The notes: generated from the sequence alone by a model not told the origin. A stretch of DNA of 64,000 nucleotides from Cyanobacteria bacterium MAG CAR3_bin_5 (GCA_026709085.1 JAPOTR010000033.1:1-64000), one strand, 5' to 3'. Positions 44,329-54,199 are shown, numbered from the stretch's first letter. Made by a program: numbers and translations.

Positions 44329-47091
44329 TCACACCCGAAACACCTTCATCACCTCGTCCCCCAGGTGATTGATGACCTTGACGGCGATGCGGCCCGAGGC
44401 GGGGCGCTGAAAGGGGCGGGAGGTGTCGCTGTTGAGGGTGGCCCAGGCCTCCTGGTGGATTTCCGCTTTGAGGGTGGTCTTGAGGGCCTTGTAGGGGTCT
44501 CCTGCACCGAGGAAGTAGGCATGGCGGACAAAGAAACTCTCCTCGTTGTAGTCTGTGTCAACGAACCAGCAGGCGATGCCGTCGGCGTCATGGCTGCGGA
44601 TCTCGCCGGTGTTGGGGTGGAATACGTCCACGCCATTGATCCTGACCTGGAACTGTTGGGCTGCGCCGTTGGCCCCGGCCACCGGCAGGATGTCAATATC
44701 CGGCTCGCCGAAGATGACGAAGAGATTGCCCTTGCCGGTGTTTTTGAGATTGCCTGCCATGTGCAGATCGGCGTTCATGCGGGCCTTGAGAATGGGGATG
44801 CGGCCCAGCTTGTTGAAATCCGCGGCGTGGGCTTCATAGTTGAAGGCGCAGGCAATCAACACGTCAAAATCGGCCTCGGCGGCTTCCCGGGCCGCGGCCG
44901 CCAGATCCGCCCGGGGAACCGTGCCAAATTCGGAACCGATGAAGACGGCTGCCCGCTTTTCGGTGCCAGCCTCGTCACCACCTTCCCCATAATATCCTTG
45001 GGCACAGATCAACTCACCCGGCCAGGGGGTGAGGGAAGAAAACACAATGCGATCTTCCTTGTGGACCTGCTGTACGCCGGCAGTTTTGAGATGCTCCAGG
45101 ATGATGCCGGCAAAATCCTGCGCTTCCCCCCGGGCCTTTGCCACGGTGTCAATCAGGTCGTCGTTTTCATCAACGCCCAGAATGCGATGAGGGGAAATAC
45201 TCTCCACGGTGAACGGACCTGCTACCCTGACCTTCTTGTTGTCTTGATAGGGCTTATCGTAAAGATATTCATGGTCGGCTTTGGCGGCGATGGAGGCATC
45301 GATTTCTTTTTGGCGGGCGATGCGGTGTTTCCACCAGTCCGCGTGAATTCTGCTAACCTCCTCGGGCCAAGCCTCTTTCCCATCCCGGGGGATTTCCCAC
45401 TCCTCCCAGGATGTGCCAAGGGCGGCATTCAACCTTGAGCGCAGCGGCTCCAGCGTTTGCTGGAACTTCTCCCAGATGACGTCAATTTCCCTGTTATTGG
45501 CGATGGATTTAAGCGTGATATGGGGTACCCGCTCATAGACAAAGCCAAGCCGGACGTTGCCGTGGGTGGGGGCATTTGACGGAGTCGTGCCGGCAATCCC
45601 AGCTTCCCGCTGTTGACCTTCAGGGCTATCGGCCAACAAATAGTAGGGATAGCGGGCGCCCATGATGCGGGCGCGGGCCAGAGCAAGGGCAACCCGGGAC
45701 GTATCGATGGTGATCCAGCGGCGGCCCCACTGCTCGGCAACATAGGCAGTGGTGCCCGATCCGCAGGTGGGATCAAGGACAAGGTCGCCGGGGTCAGTGG
45801 TCATCAGGATGCAGCGCTCAACAACCTTATTGGTTGTCTGCACAACGTATACCTTCGGATCGCTTCTACTTTGTATTCCTCCCACATCTGTCCAAACATT
45901 ATTCGTTGAAATGACAGGAAAATCATCTAAGTATCTCTTGAATCGGAGAGTATTTCCTTCAATAATTATCCTTCCAGCAGCAACGACCCGTTCCATTCCC
46001 TGCTGGGTGGTTTTCCAAAAAAGCCGACCAGGTGTAAATAATCGTCCAAGATATCGGAACGCAAAACTAATACTTTCACTGCCACTTTGAGATCTTAAAT
46101 CTGTTGTAGCATATAACCTATTATCGTTATTAGTACTATGAGTATATCTGCTGGCACCCGCAGTGCCAGCCACCTTCTCCAAGAAAGGTGATCGGTATTT
46201 CACAACTTCAAATTCCTTGGCATACCAAATGACATAATCATTGATACCATTGAGTAATGCTTGCCCCAGACCTGTTGTCTTGGTAAAAATTATTTCTCGT
46301 ACAAAATTCCTTTCCCCAAACACCTCATCCATCACTGCCCGCACCCGATGCACGTTCTCATCTCCAATCTGCACGAAGATCGATCCGCTCTCCGTCAACA
46401 AATCCCGCGCCACCGTCAGCCGATCCCGCAGATAGGTCAAATAGGAATGAATTCCGTCCCGCCATGTATCCCGAAAGGCTTTCACTTGCTCCGGTTCCCG
46501 GGTAATGTGTTCGGCTTTGCCGTCTTTCACGTCCCGGCTGGTGGTGGACCACTGAAAATTGGAGTTGAACTTGATGCCGTAGGGCGGGTCAAGATAGATG
46601 CACTGCACCCGGCCCCGCAGCCCTTCCCGTTCCGCCAGGGACGCCATCACTTGCAGGCTGTCCCCCAGGATCATGCGGTTGCTCCAGTTGGCCTCGTGCC
46701 GGTAGAACTCGGTGCGGTCGGCCCCATCCGGCAGCCCGTTGAAGTCCGCGAACAAATCAGTCTGGTTGCCCGATTGGCGCGCCATCCGCTCCGTTTCCGT
46801 CATCTTGCTGTGGCGCAGCAGATCGTTGATCAGCACCTTGGGATGAATCTTCTCCTGGATGAACAGGGGCGGCGCCTGCACCACCAGGTCCGACCAGTTC
46901 TGCTGGTCTTTGCCCCGCCACACAAGCTGGGGATCCAGGTCCCGGTTGCGGCGTGCGTAGGCCACCTCAATGGGTGTGCGGTCATCCGCCGCCATCACCG
47001 GCTCGTGCTCAGCGGTGGGGATGTTGGGGCGGGATGCACCGTCATGGCGCAGGGTTTCGATGGTTCGAGACGTTCTCCGTTTGGCTGTCAT
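44329..47091 (-). CDS. mod: Type III restriction-modification methyltransferase (Mod)
   Basis: The N6-adenine methyltransferase and specificity subunit of a type III system. It is a beta-class arrangement: the catalytic motif DPPYGIKF at 168-175 comes first and the SAM motif LDPTCGSGTTAYVAEQWG later (about 430-445). The recognition domain probably lies between them. The C-terminal third (DFDVLIACAFNYEAHAADF) is typical of the large Mod variant. It starts directly after the hepT stop. Its restriction partner is the broken gene at 50653-53750, 3.6 kb away. A scrap copy of its middle is found at 53918-54140. Confidence 0.92.
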   Translation of the reverse strand: MTAKRRTSRTIETLRHDGASRPNIPTAEHEPVMAADDRTPIEVAYARRNRDLDPQLVWRGKDQQNWSDLVVQAPPLFIQEKIHPKVLINDLLRHSKMTETERMARQSGNQTDLFADFNGLPDGADRTEFYRHEANWSNRMILGDSLQVMASLAEREGLRGRVQCIYLDPPYGIKFNSNFQWSTTSRDVKDGKAEHITREPEQVKAFRDTWRDGIHSYLTYLRDRLTVARDLLTESGSIFVQIGDENVHRVRAVMDEVFGERNFVREIIFTKTTGLGQALLNGINDYVIWYAKEFEVVKYRSPFLEKVAGTAGASRYTHSTNNDNRLYATTDLRSQSGSESISFAFRYLGRLFTPGRLFWKTTQQGMERVVAAGRIIIEGNTLRFKRYLDDFPVISTNNVWTDVGGIQSRSDPKVYVVQTTNKVVERCILMTTDPGDLVLDPTCGSGTTAYVAEQWGRRWITIDTSRVALALARARIMGARYPYYLLADSPEGQQREAGIAGTTPSNAPTHGNVRLGFVYERVPHITLKSIANNREIDVIWEKFQQTLEPLRSRLNAALGTSWEEWEIPRDGKEAWPEEVSRIHADWWKHRIARQKEIDASIAAKADHEYLYDKPYQDNKKVRVAGPFTVESISPHRILGVDENDDLIDTVAKARGEAQDFAGIILEHLKTAGVQQVHKEDRIVFSSLTPWPGELICAQGYYGEGGDEAGTEKRAAVFIGSEFGTVPRADLAAAAREAAEADFDVLIACAFNYEAHAADFNKLGRIPILKARMNADLHMAGNLKNTGKGNLFVIFGEPDIDILPVAGANGAAQQFQVRINGVDVFHPNTGEIRSHDADGIACWFVDTDYNEESFFVRHAYFLGAGDPYKALKTTLKAEIHQEAWATLNSDTSRPFQRPASGRIAVKVINHLGDEVMKVFRV

Positions 47092-47463
47092 CTATCCCAC
47101 CTGATCCGGCGTTGTGCTCAGCAGATCTCGCAGCGACAGCAGCAGATCGGGAACAGCGTTCTGAATGATGGACCAGATCACCTCGTCGTTGATGTGGATG
47201 TAGCTGTGTGCCAAGCGGTTGCGTGTCCCCACAATTGCATGCCACGGAATCAACGGATGCGCATCCTGTACTTCACTGGGGATATTGGTTGCCGCTTGGC
47301 CAATTAACTGAAGTTTGCGCAAGGTTGCATCATAAGTGAGTCCGTCCGCGATAAAAGCACTGTAATCCAACCCATCCGTGTAAGACAGCACATCCTCGCT
47401 GAATTGAATCATGTCCTTGATGTAAAGACGCCATTCCCGTGCGCCCTGAGCGGCGTCAGACAT
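47092..47463 (-). CDS. hepT: HepT-type HEPN toxin
   Basis: The RNase component of a HepT/MntA toxin-antitoxin pair. The ATG at 47463 gives 123 aa with the HEPN active site RNRLAHSY (R-x4-H-x-Y) near residue 90. The frame stays open upstream through mntA but that is not HepT-like. It overlaps the mntA gene by 8 bp and abuts mod, so toxin, antitoxin and methylase share one transcript. It may serve as an additional abortive-infection layer. Confidence 0.92.
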   Translation of the reverse strand: MSDAAQGAREWRLYIKDMIQFSEDVLSYTDGLDYSAFIADGLTYDATLRKLQLIGQAATNIPSEVQDAHPLIPWHAIVGTRNRLAHSYIHINDEVIWSIIQNAVPDLLLSLRDLLSTTPDQVG

Positions 47464-47746
47464 GGACAATATCCCTCTCCACGTAAGGACGGATCTCTTC
47501 CCGGATCTCGGTTCTGGTCGCCATATCCACTGGTCGATCCAGCAGATGCTCCAGGTATGCCTGGGCGCCAAAGTGGCGTCTCCAGTCTGCCGGGCCGTCA
47601 AACTGCACCAGGATGTCCACGTCGCTGGCGTCCGTGGCCTGGTCCCGGGCAAAGGAGCCGAACAGGGCCAGATCAACAACGCCAAAGCGCTGGGCCAGGG
47701 CGGCCTTGTGCGCCTGGAGTCGATTCAAGACTGTCGCTCTGTTCAT
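47456..47746 (-). CDS. mntA: MntA-type nucleotidyltransferase antitoxin
   Basis: A 96-aa minimal nucleotidyltransferase. The signature GSFARDQATDASDVDILV (GS-x10-D-x-D) is intact at about residues 30-47. In characterised pairs this enzyme AMPylates the HepT tyrosine in the R-x4-H-x-Y motif to neutralise it, and that tyrosine is present in the adjacent HepT. It is the upstream gene of the pair, as is typical. Confidence 0.92.
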   Translation of the reverse strand: MNRATVLNRLQAHKAALAQRFGVVDLALFGSFARDQATDASDVDILVQFDGPADWRRHFGAQAYLEHLLDRPVDMATRTEIREEIRPYVERDIVHV

Positions 47747-47896
47747 GAGGGTTTTGCAGGGGAGGGTGCTGGGCAGGCTGGGGCAGTGGGTGGGGTAGAA
47801 CCATACTCTATCACCCTATCACCACGGCGGCAACCACGTCTCCTCTGTCTGAGGGGAAGGGCGCCAGTCAGGTCCATACGCCGCCGGAAGGCAGGG

Positions 47897-48166
47897 TTAC
47901 TTCCTTCCAACCGGACCTTGCTTTGGCGGGTCTCCAGGTGGCTTGGACGAAGAACCATCCTTCCGGGACCGGGGCCGATACCCCTCGGTCAGGGGCTTGG
48001 GCTGATACCCTGCGTCGACGACCAGCAACCACGGCTCCAGCAGCCCCTCGTTCAGAGGCTTGGGCTGATACCCCTGCAGCTCTATCCTCTCCCCTATTGG
48101 CAGGGTTGTTGGGCTCTGCAGGGGTGTTGGACGTGGTGAGTCAGCCGACTGGTCACGCTCGCTCAT
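47897..48166 (-). CDS. Small Pro/Gly-rich protein, paralogue A
   Basis: An 89-aa protein of low complexity. It starts MSERDQSADSPRP, has two copies of a GYQPKPLxEG motif, then RPRSRKDGSSSKPPGDPPKQ and ends PVGRK. It is closely related to the 64-aa protein encoded ~200 bp upstream on the same strand. No signal or membrane segment. I do not recognise the family. Confidence 0.5.
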   Translation of the reverse strand: MSERDQSADSPRPTPLQSPTTLPIGERIELQGYQPKPLNEGLLEPWLLVVDAGYQPKPLTEGYRPRSRKDGSSSKPPGDPPKQGPVGRK

Positions 48167-48361
48167 TGCAGTCTTCTCCCTTGAGAATGAGCTTGGATTC
48201 TATCCTGCTGACCTGGCAGGCGGAAACGAGAACACCTGCTCCTTTGCGCAATTGCCACGCGCATCATTATTTCTGGGCTCGTCCAGCCCTCCTATGGCCG
48301 CCGCTCTGTGCCAGGCTTGCAGTTGCATGGGCCAGAGAGAGGTCCCTCAAGTATCCGCGAC

Positions 48362-48556
48362 TCAGCGCGGTCGCTTCCTTCCAACCGGACCTTGCTTTGG
48401 CGGGTCTCCAGGTGGCTCGGACGAAGAACCATCTTTCCGGGGCCGGGGTCGATACCCCTTGGTCAGGGGGTAGGTCCGGTATCCCAGCTTCTCCTGCAAC
48501 CACCCTGTTTGCCGAGTGGTTGGGCGTGGCGAGGCAGTCGGCTGGTCGTGCTCACT
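48362..48556 (-). CDS. Small Pro/Gly-rich protein, paralogue B
   Basis: A 64-aa paralogue of the protein at 47897-48166. It opens MSEHDQPTASPRP, then YPLTKGYRPRPRKDGSSSEP and ends QGPVGRKRPR. The last ~100 coding bases are nearly identical between the two (positions 47905-47990 and 48374-48460). The ATG at 48556 overlaps the end of the DUF6338 gene by 5 bp, implying translational coupling and supporting a real gene. Confidence 0.5.
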   Translation of the reverse strand, partial: SEHDQPTASPRPTTRQTGWLQEKLGYRTYPLTKGYRPRPRKDGSSSEPPGDPPKQGPVGRKRPR

Positions 48557-49178
48557 CATTGCGGTCTTCTCCCTTGGTAGTGGGTTGGGCAACCAATTCT
48601 ATCCTGCTGACTTGCCCACTGGCAACAATTACACTTGTTTGATTTCGCAAGTGCCACGTGTTGTTGCCAATGTCATAAATCCTTTCAATATAAATATCTC
48701 GCTCACTGGGTTCAGAGGATATGAAAGATTTCTCACCACAAAATCCTCCAAAATAGGTGCCATCCTTGAGTGTAACAATGATGTACTGTCCAACCATGTT
48801 GGTTCCAAGTGTGTAATCCCATGCAGTTTCAACAGGATGGACGATATTGAGACCGCACCTGCGCAACACGTTGTAGAACCAGTTTTTCTGAGCACTTAGC
48901 CCGAATAGAAGACCAAGTAACGCAGGAACGAAAATAGACAGTGCGAGCCAGATCAGCATCTTAACGAAGTCGAATTCAGATTGCAATTGAATATAATCAA
49001 TGAAAGGAAAGACAAAGCTATTGTAGAGAAGTGAAATGGTCACATAAATAAGAAATGTTCTTGAATCTGATCGGCTCCGCCCCGTCAGAAACTGTGACCG
49101 AATCGACATCATAATGAAGCCGGGAACAACACAAATCAGAATCAGGGGCAGGTTGTCAAGAGATGCCAGGTTCAACAC
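48552..49178 (-). CDS. DUF6338-like membrane protein
   Basis: A 208-aa protein with an N-terminal membrane segment (LPLILICVVPGFIMMSI), a second around TFLIYVTISLLYNSFVFP and a third LIWLALSIFVPALLGLLFG. A soluble domain follows with WDYTLGTNMVGQYIIVTLKD and GTYFGGFCGEKSFISSEPSE. The layout of membrane helices followed by a small beta domain with VTLKDGT-x-GG is that of DUF6338 proteins, which are often in defence islands. Function unknown. The gene is AT-rich relative to the surroundings. Confidence 0.7.
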   Translation of the reverse strand: MLNLASLDNLPLILICVVPGFIMMSIRSQFLTGRSRSDSRTFLIYVTISLLYNSFVFPFIDYIQLQSEFDFVKMLIWLALSIFVPALLGLLFGLSAQKNWFYNVLRRCGLNIVHPVETAWDYTLGTNMVGQYIIVTLKDGTYFGGFCGEKSFISSEPSERDIYIERIYDIGNNTWHLRNQTSVIVASGQVSRIELVAQPTTKGEDRNE

Positions 49179-49287
49179 AGTTCAGAATCTCCTCCAGGTC
49201 CGCTGGCCAGCGCCCGAATCATAAAGCATCGGCAGGGTTTTGGCTGTGGCCATCTGCATTCGTCGGCACCCCACCTGCAGGCCATTG

Positions 49288-50070
49288 CTACACCCGCTCC
49301 AGAATCTTGTGCCTCAAATCGTCCTGGGAGGCCAGCGACGAAACCATCTCACCACCCACGTCAGAGAGCCTTGCCAGGTCTGTTCTGGGCAACTCGGACT
49401 GGTTTGCGAAGACAAGGATAGACCCGAAACGCAACTCGTGCCGATGGAAATGGGACAACATGATGGTGGTCAAGCGCGCCTTGTCCCGATTGGGTACGCC
49501 ATAGAGGAAGAGGGGGGTGTCACTCTTACCCTTGATACGGTAATCCACCGGGTAACGTTCGCCGTTGGGCACATCCGGCTGGTGGTTGCGCTCAATTTTC
49601 TCCTCGTCGACCATGGTGAGCAGCAGGTTGTCCAGGTCTTCATCAAACGTGGATCTGACGTTGCTTCGGGACAGCAGGGTCAGGTCGTACACCCTGGTGA
49701 GTGCCTGGCCAAAGGTGAACAGGGCCTCCGGCAGTCGCTCTGGCGCTGTGTCCAGGCAGAGCGCTCCGCCGTCCCCGTCCCAGCACAGACCTGCTTCGTT
49801 GATGATGCGCTCAAGGGCCATGCCCCGCGTTCCTTCCAGGAAGCCATCCAGGTCGTGTTCGTAGCTGATGTGCATGAGCGTGTGACCACGGTCGGACAGC
49901 CGAAGCCCACCTGCAGGAGATTGGCAGAGATGGATCGGGTAGCGGTCCCCGTCGGGAAATTGGAAATTGGTGCGCAGCATCAAGGCGCCGTCAGGACGCT
50001 CCTGGACGCGCACCTCCTCACAGAGGCGTTGGCACAAGAGCTGTCGTAGTGCTTCTGTGTCAAGGGCCAT
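49288..50070 (-). CDS. DUF1828-family protein
   Basis: A 260-aa soluble protein. The N-terminal part (LDTEALRQLLCQRLCEEVRV, LRLSDRGHTLMHI) is the DUF1828 domain, often found in genomic islands. The second half (KARLTTIMLSHFHRHELRFG) resembles the DUF1829-type companion. No function is established. Its start codon overlaps the stop of the broken upstream gene (TGATG), so the two formed a coupled pair. Confidence 0.8.
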   Translation of the reverse strand: MALDTEALRQLLCQRLCEEVRVQERPDGALMLRTNFQFPDGDRYPIHLCQSPAGGLRLSDRGHTLMHISYEHDLDGFLEGTRGMALERIINEAGLCWDGDGGALCLDTAPERLPEALFTFGQALTRVYDLTLLSRSNVRSTFDEDLDNLLLTMVDEEKIERNHQPDVPNGERYPVDYRIKGKSDTPLFLYGVPNRDKARLTTIMLSHFHRHELRFGSILVFANQSELPRTDLARLSDVGGEMVSSLASQDDLRHKILERV

Positions 50071-50559
50071 CAGACCTGCAGCCTCAATTGGGGTTGGCTG
50101 TCTTTGGAGTTCAATCCACAGACGTTAAAGTCTTCCACCAGACAGGCAAGCGCGCCTTCCAAAAATTGAAACCGATCCGTTGGCGCCGCGTCGGACTCGG
50201 GCTTCTTGCCTGCCAGAATGGCCCTCTCCGAGGCGCAGTGAATGTGCGGGCGGTAGGAAATGTCGCCTGTTCATGGCTGGGGCCATTGTAGCGCACAAGC
50301 GTTAAGGGTTCCCCATGGTGGGGCAGATAGTAGATAGAGGATGCCACATGAGAAATTCTTGCTCATCGCTCAGGTTCTGCCGTTGGTAAATCTGGAATTT
50401 TAATGTCTTGTCACCTTCCCCAGTCACCTTGAAGTTTCTCTGCCTATGGACGGGCCTGACCTGGGGTTTGGCCAACCAACGCGCTCCAGGGTTGAGGATC
50501 CGTTTTGGCGCCAGCCTGAACTGATCCAGGTCACCCGTTGTGTAAAGCTTGATGCTCAT
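50070..50559 (-). pseudogene. Multiply frameshifted partner gene of the DUF1828 gene
   Basis: Three frames in succession give one coherent protein. MSIKLYTTGDLDQFRLAPKR through FQIYQRQNLSDEQEF is followed, after a shift near 50345, by YYLPHHGEPLTLVRYNG. After a further shift near 50270 come RPHIHCASERAILAGKKPES, TDRFQFLEGALACLVEDFN and a stop overlapping the DUF1828 start. At least two indels (probably three, as CGIL between the first two pieces needs a third frame) inactivate it. The intact family seems to occur beside DUF1828 genes (recollection, not checked). Confidence 0.7.
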
Positions 50560-50652
50560 TCAGGTTGCATGAACCTTCCGCATCAGCCTATGCCCCATGT
50601 GGCAAGGGAACTCAGCAATCCAGCCCGTCCAGCAGCGGAAACCGCAGAGCGA

Positions 50653-53600
50653 CTATCCCCCCATGAGCTTGTCAAACTCCCCCTCCATCTCGTATGCATC
50701 GCGGAACTCGGCAAAGTCCCAGCGCCCGTAGTCCGCAAGCTGGTTGACGGCTGGTAGCCAGTAAGTGGTCATGGTGTTTTTCTTCTCCTTGGCGTCTTCC
50801 TGGCGGTAGCCCTTGACCTCCGCCACCAAATGCAGGAGATCCTCTTCCCCATGTCCGTCCTCCACCAGCAGGATGAAGTCCGGCCAGTACATGCGGCGCT
50901 CCCCCCGAAAGCGATAGGGGATTTCAAAGCCAAGGCCGTGGTTTTTCACGTAGGCCCGCACCCGGGGGTGGGCCTCGGCCACACGGCAGAACTCCGATTC
51001 CCATTCGCTGTCATAGACCACCCGGTTGACGTGGCACCGTCGGGGATCCGTGCGCCAGCAGGTTCTCTTCGCCGTGGTGAAACGAACATGCATGGTGGAG
51101 CCCGTGGGGTTGTAGGGGTCAAGCAACGCCTGGACGGGTTTGTCCTGGCAAGCGGGGGCCGCCATGATTGCCCCTGTGATGCGCCCGCAGGCGGTGTCCG
51201 CCAGGCTTTCCATCAACACCTGGGCCGGATGAGCGCCCCCCTTGCACACCAGATGGTTCTTGAGCCATTGGCCCGTGATTCGCTTGAGTTGTCCGAACAG
51301 ATGCCATTTGGGGGTCCCGTTGGGATCACGCCACCTGGTTTCCAGCAGCCGCTTGGTGAGCTTGTAGGCAATGGTGGCGTGGCGCATGTTGTCGGGATCT
51401 TCAGGTCTCAGATCCGTTCCTTCGCCAAAGATGCCCTCGTTGCGGGTGACCGTGGGACCCACCAGATCAGGGGTGATCTCCATGGTGGAGTCAGGGTTGA
51501 ACGTGGCTGATAGCTGTTCCCTGGGCAACTCCACCCGATACCCCTGCACCCGGGGGAAGCGGATCTCGCACCCATCCCGCTCCGGCGTCACGGCCCGGAC
51601 CTGGAGCACCTCCCGCGGCGGCTGGGGCGGGGCCACCACGGGGCGGGCCGTGAAGTCGAAGGGGATACCCAGGACATCGGCGTACTCCACGTCAAAGAGG
51701 CCTTGATCGTTCAAGTCGTAGGACTGCCGGCGCAGCGCCCTGCCCACCACCTGCTCACAGAGAAGTTGGGCGCCGAAGGCACGTACCCCAAGCACGTGGG
51801 TGACGGTGTTGGCGTCCCAGCCCTCCGTCAGCATGGAGACCGACACCACGCAGCGGGTCCCGCCACCCAGGCGCCCGTCCTTGCCCACGGTGTTCATCAC
51901 CTCCCGCAACAGGTCCGCATCGGACAGAGCCTCAGCCTGGCGGCGGTTCCCGGTTCGTCTGATGATGTCTTTCCGAAACCGTTCAACCTCGTCGGCAGCC
52001 GCAGTGCGGAAGCCCGGATCAAGCGCCTGACCGGACTCCAACTGTTCGCTGTCAATGAGCAGGGTGCGGGGACGGGCCAGCGGCCGGCCATGCTCGTCAA
52101 AGTTCCGGAACAGTGGCAGCGCCCCCGGCTGCGTTGTGGCGGGGTCCCCTTGGGTTTGGCGCTGGAAGCCTGAGATGTAGTCGTAGATCAGCTTGGAGGT
52201 GGAGGTGTTGTTGCACACCACGATGAAGCAGGGTGGGACCGAAATACCCGCAGCCTGCCATTGGTGGAAGGTGCGGCTGTAATGGTCGTAGAGGGCGGTC
52301 AGGGCGGTTTGCAATTCCGCCGGGATGCTCAGAGGATCCAGTGCAGCGCCCTTCCCCGGCCTTTTTTCGGCATCTTTTTGCCAATGTGGTCCCAAAGATT
52401 GCGGAATCTGGGCATCTCCCCACTGGGGATGTTGTCCGCCACTGGAACACGGGGCAGTTTTACGATGCCGCATTCGATGGCGTCCATCAGGGAGAAATCG
52501 CTCACCGTCCAGGGGAAGAGGGTCCCTTCCGCATAACCGGATCCCCTCAGGAAAAACGGGGTGGCGGAAAGATCGATCACGCGCCCAACGCCCAGGTTCT
52601 CCTGAACGGTTTCCAAGCCCGAGACCCAGACCCGGGCAGCTTCCTGGTTCTTGTCCGCCTCTTTCTTCTCTTCGCCTTTCAATGGGTCCTCCTCGTTTTC
52701 CTCGGCAGGTTTTTCCCGGTAGCAGTGGTGTGCTTCGTCATTGAGCACCAGGATGTTTTTCATACTCATCAACTCCGGCATCACCCGCTGCAGCATCTGT
52801 CCGTCGCTTTCATGGGTCGTTACCTGTGGTCCTCTCCCCTGGAGGAGCGCACGGCCTCCTTTGGAGACGGTCAACGTCTCCCGGGGCAGGAAGGCGTGGT
52901 AGTTGGTGATAACGATTTTGGCCCGGTCCAGGTCACGGACCATATCCGGCGGCGCCAGATCGCGGCTTTGGTAATAGCTGTCGGGATCGTTGGGCTGGAG
53001 CACCCGTAGGCGGTCCCGGATGGTGATGCCGGGCGTCACCACCAGGAATCCGCGGCTGAATCGCTGACTGCCGGGGTGACGCACCGCATTGACGGTCTGC
53101 CAGGCAATGATCATGGCCATGACCGTGGTCTTGCCGGCGCCGGTGGCCAGTTTCAACGCCAAACGGGAAAGACCGGAATTTGCCTGCTGGTTGGCGGCAG
53201 CCAAGTGGTCAAGAAAAGAACGGCCTGTCTTGCCCATCTTTGGCGCCACTTCGGTGAGCCAGATGACTGTCTCCACCGCTTCCACTTGGCAGAAGAAGGG
53301 GTGAAACCCGCTGTGTGAGGGCATCTGTCGGCGCCAGTGCCGGAGTAGACGAGCAGTCTCTCCGGTGACGCGCCACTGGGCGGGATCCGTAATGGCCCGC
53401 CATGAGTTGACCCGGGCACGGAGACTGCCGATCAGTCGCTCCAGGTTGTAGTTCTGATCCTCCGTCTCCAGCGCTGGCGCCTTCTCGTGAAAGATGAACT
53501 CCCGCTGTGACGCTTCCCGCTTCTTCGGCTTCGGGATCGGCGTGATGAACGTAAAGTGACGCCGGCTCTGGCAGATCCTTCCTGTAGGCTGGCCCTCCTT

Positions 53601-53750
53601 ATCCAACTCCCAATGCTGGCGGGGAATCTCGTAAGGCGAATTCAGAATCGGCTGCGTATGAAAGGAGGTTGAGGGCGTCACTTCTGAAGGCTGGCCGGCC
53701 TGGCAGGGATCACCAGCTTGCATCGTCTCCATGCCCAAGCGGTCAAGCAT
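50653..53750 (-). pseudogene. res: Type III restriction enzyme (Res), one frameshift
   Basis: The helicase-nuclease subunit of the type III system, read in two frames. The first part (53750 to ~52350) has LKLATGAGKTTVMAM (Walker A, ~200), VLNDEAHHC and IDLSATPFFLRG. The second (~52350 to 50653) has VSVSMLTEGWDANTVTHVLG and EQVVGRALRRQSYD, then an endonuclease region WPDFILLVEDG followed by HLVAEVKGY near the C-terminus (PD-(D/E)xK type). The frame breaks near 52352, where a run of four G would need a fifth to read GRGKGAALDPL. If genuine, the system methylates but cannot cut. Confidence 0.88.
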
Positions 53751-53756
53751 TCTATT

Positions 53757-53917
53757 TTCAAGGGTTGAGGCTGGTGGTCACAGGCCGGGGAAAGGGCAAA
53801 AACACGGCGGGGCAGGGCTTGGTGGTGCTGCCCATCCTGGGGGAAGGCTTCATCTGGAACACCCAGGATCGGCAGCGGGTGCTGAACTGATTGATGGCTG
53901 CGGCCGACCTGGTGGCA
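53757..53917 (+). pseudogene. cobO remnant (internally deleted copy)
   Basis: Nucleotides around 53760-53840 match the P-loop region of cobO (LRLVVTGRGKGKNTAGQGL against LRLVFTGRGKGKTTAGLGL). They then jump to LGEGFIWNTQDRQR and, after a second gap, to GCCGACCTGGTG of the cobO 3' part. It ends in a stop at 53890. It is a scrap of an earlier duplicate, in the same orientation as the intact gene at 40322. Confidence 0.85.
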
Positions 53918-54140
53918 GCATTCAACTTTGAGCGCTGGGGCTCCGGGGTTTTCTGGAACTTCTCCCAGATGACGCCAATCTCCCTGTTATTGGCGATGGA
54001 TTTAAGCATGATATGGGGCTCCTGCCCATGGACGAAGCCAGGCCGCACGGTGCCGTAAGTGGTGGCGCTGGGCGGAGCCGTGCCGGGAACCTCGGCTTCC
54101 TGCTGCTTCCCCTGGAGGCTCCCGGCTGACAAACGCTTCA
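53918..54140 (-). pseudogene. mod remnant (middle segment)
   Basis: The minus-strand frame matches Mod residues around 490-560. GTVRPGFVHGQEPHIMLKSI aligns with GNVRLGFVYERVPHITLKSI, and ANNREIGVIWEKFQKTPEP with ANNREIDVIWEKFQQTLEP. It corresponds to about 45425-45640 of the intact gene and is fused directly to the cobO remnant. It keeps the order and orientation the two genes have at 40-47 kb, so the pair looks like a deletion product of a larger duplicated block. Confidence 0.85.
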
Positions 54141-54199
54141 TGTGGCGCAACGGTTCAACTCGCCGAATCGCCCCATGCTCCTGGAACAGGCCCTCCTCG

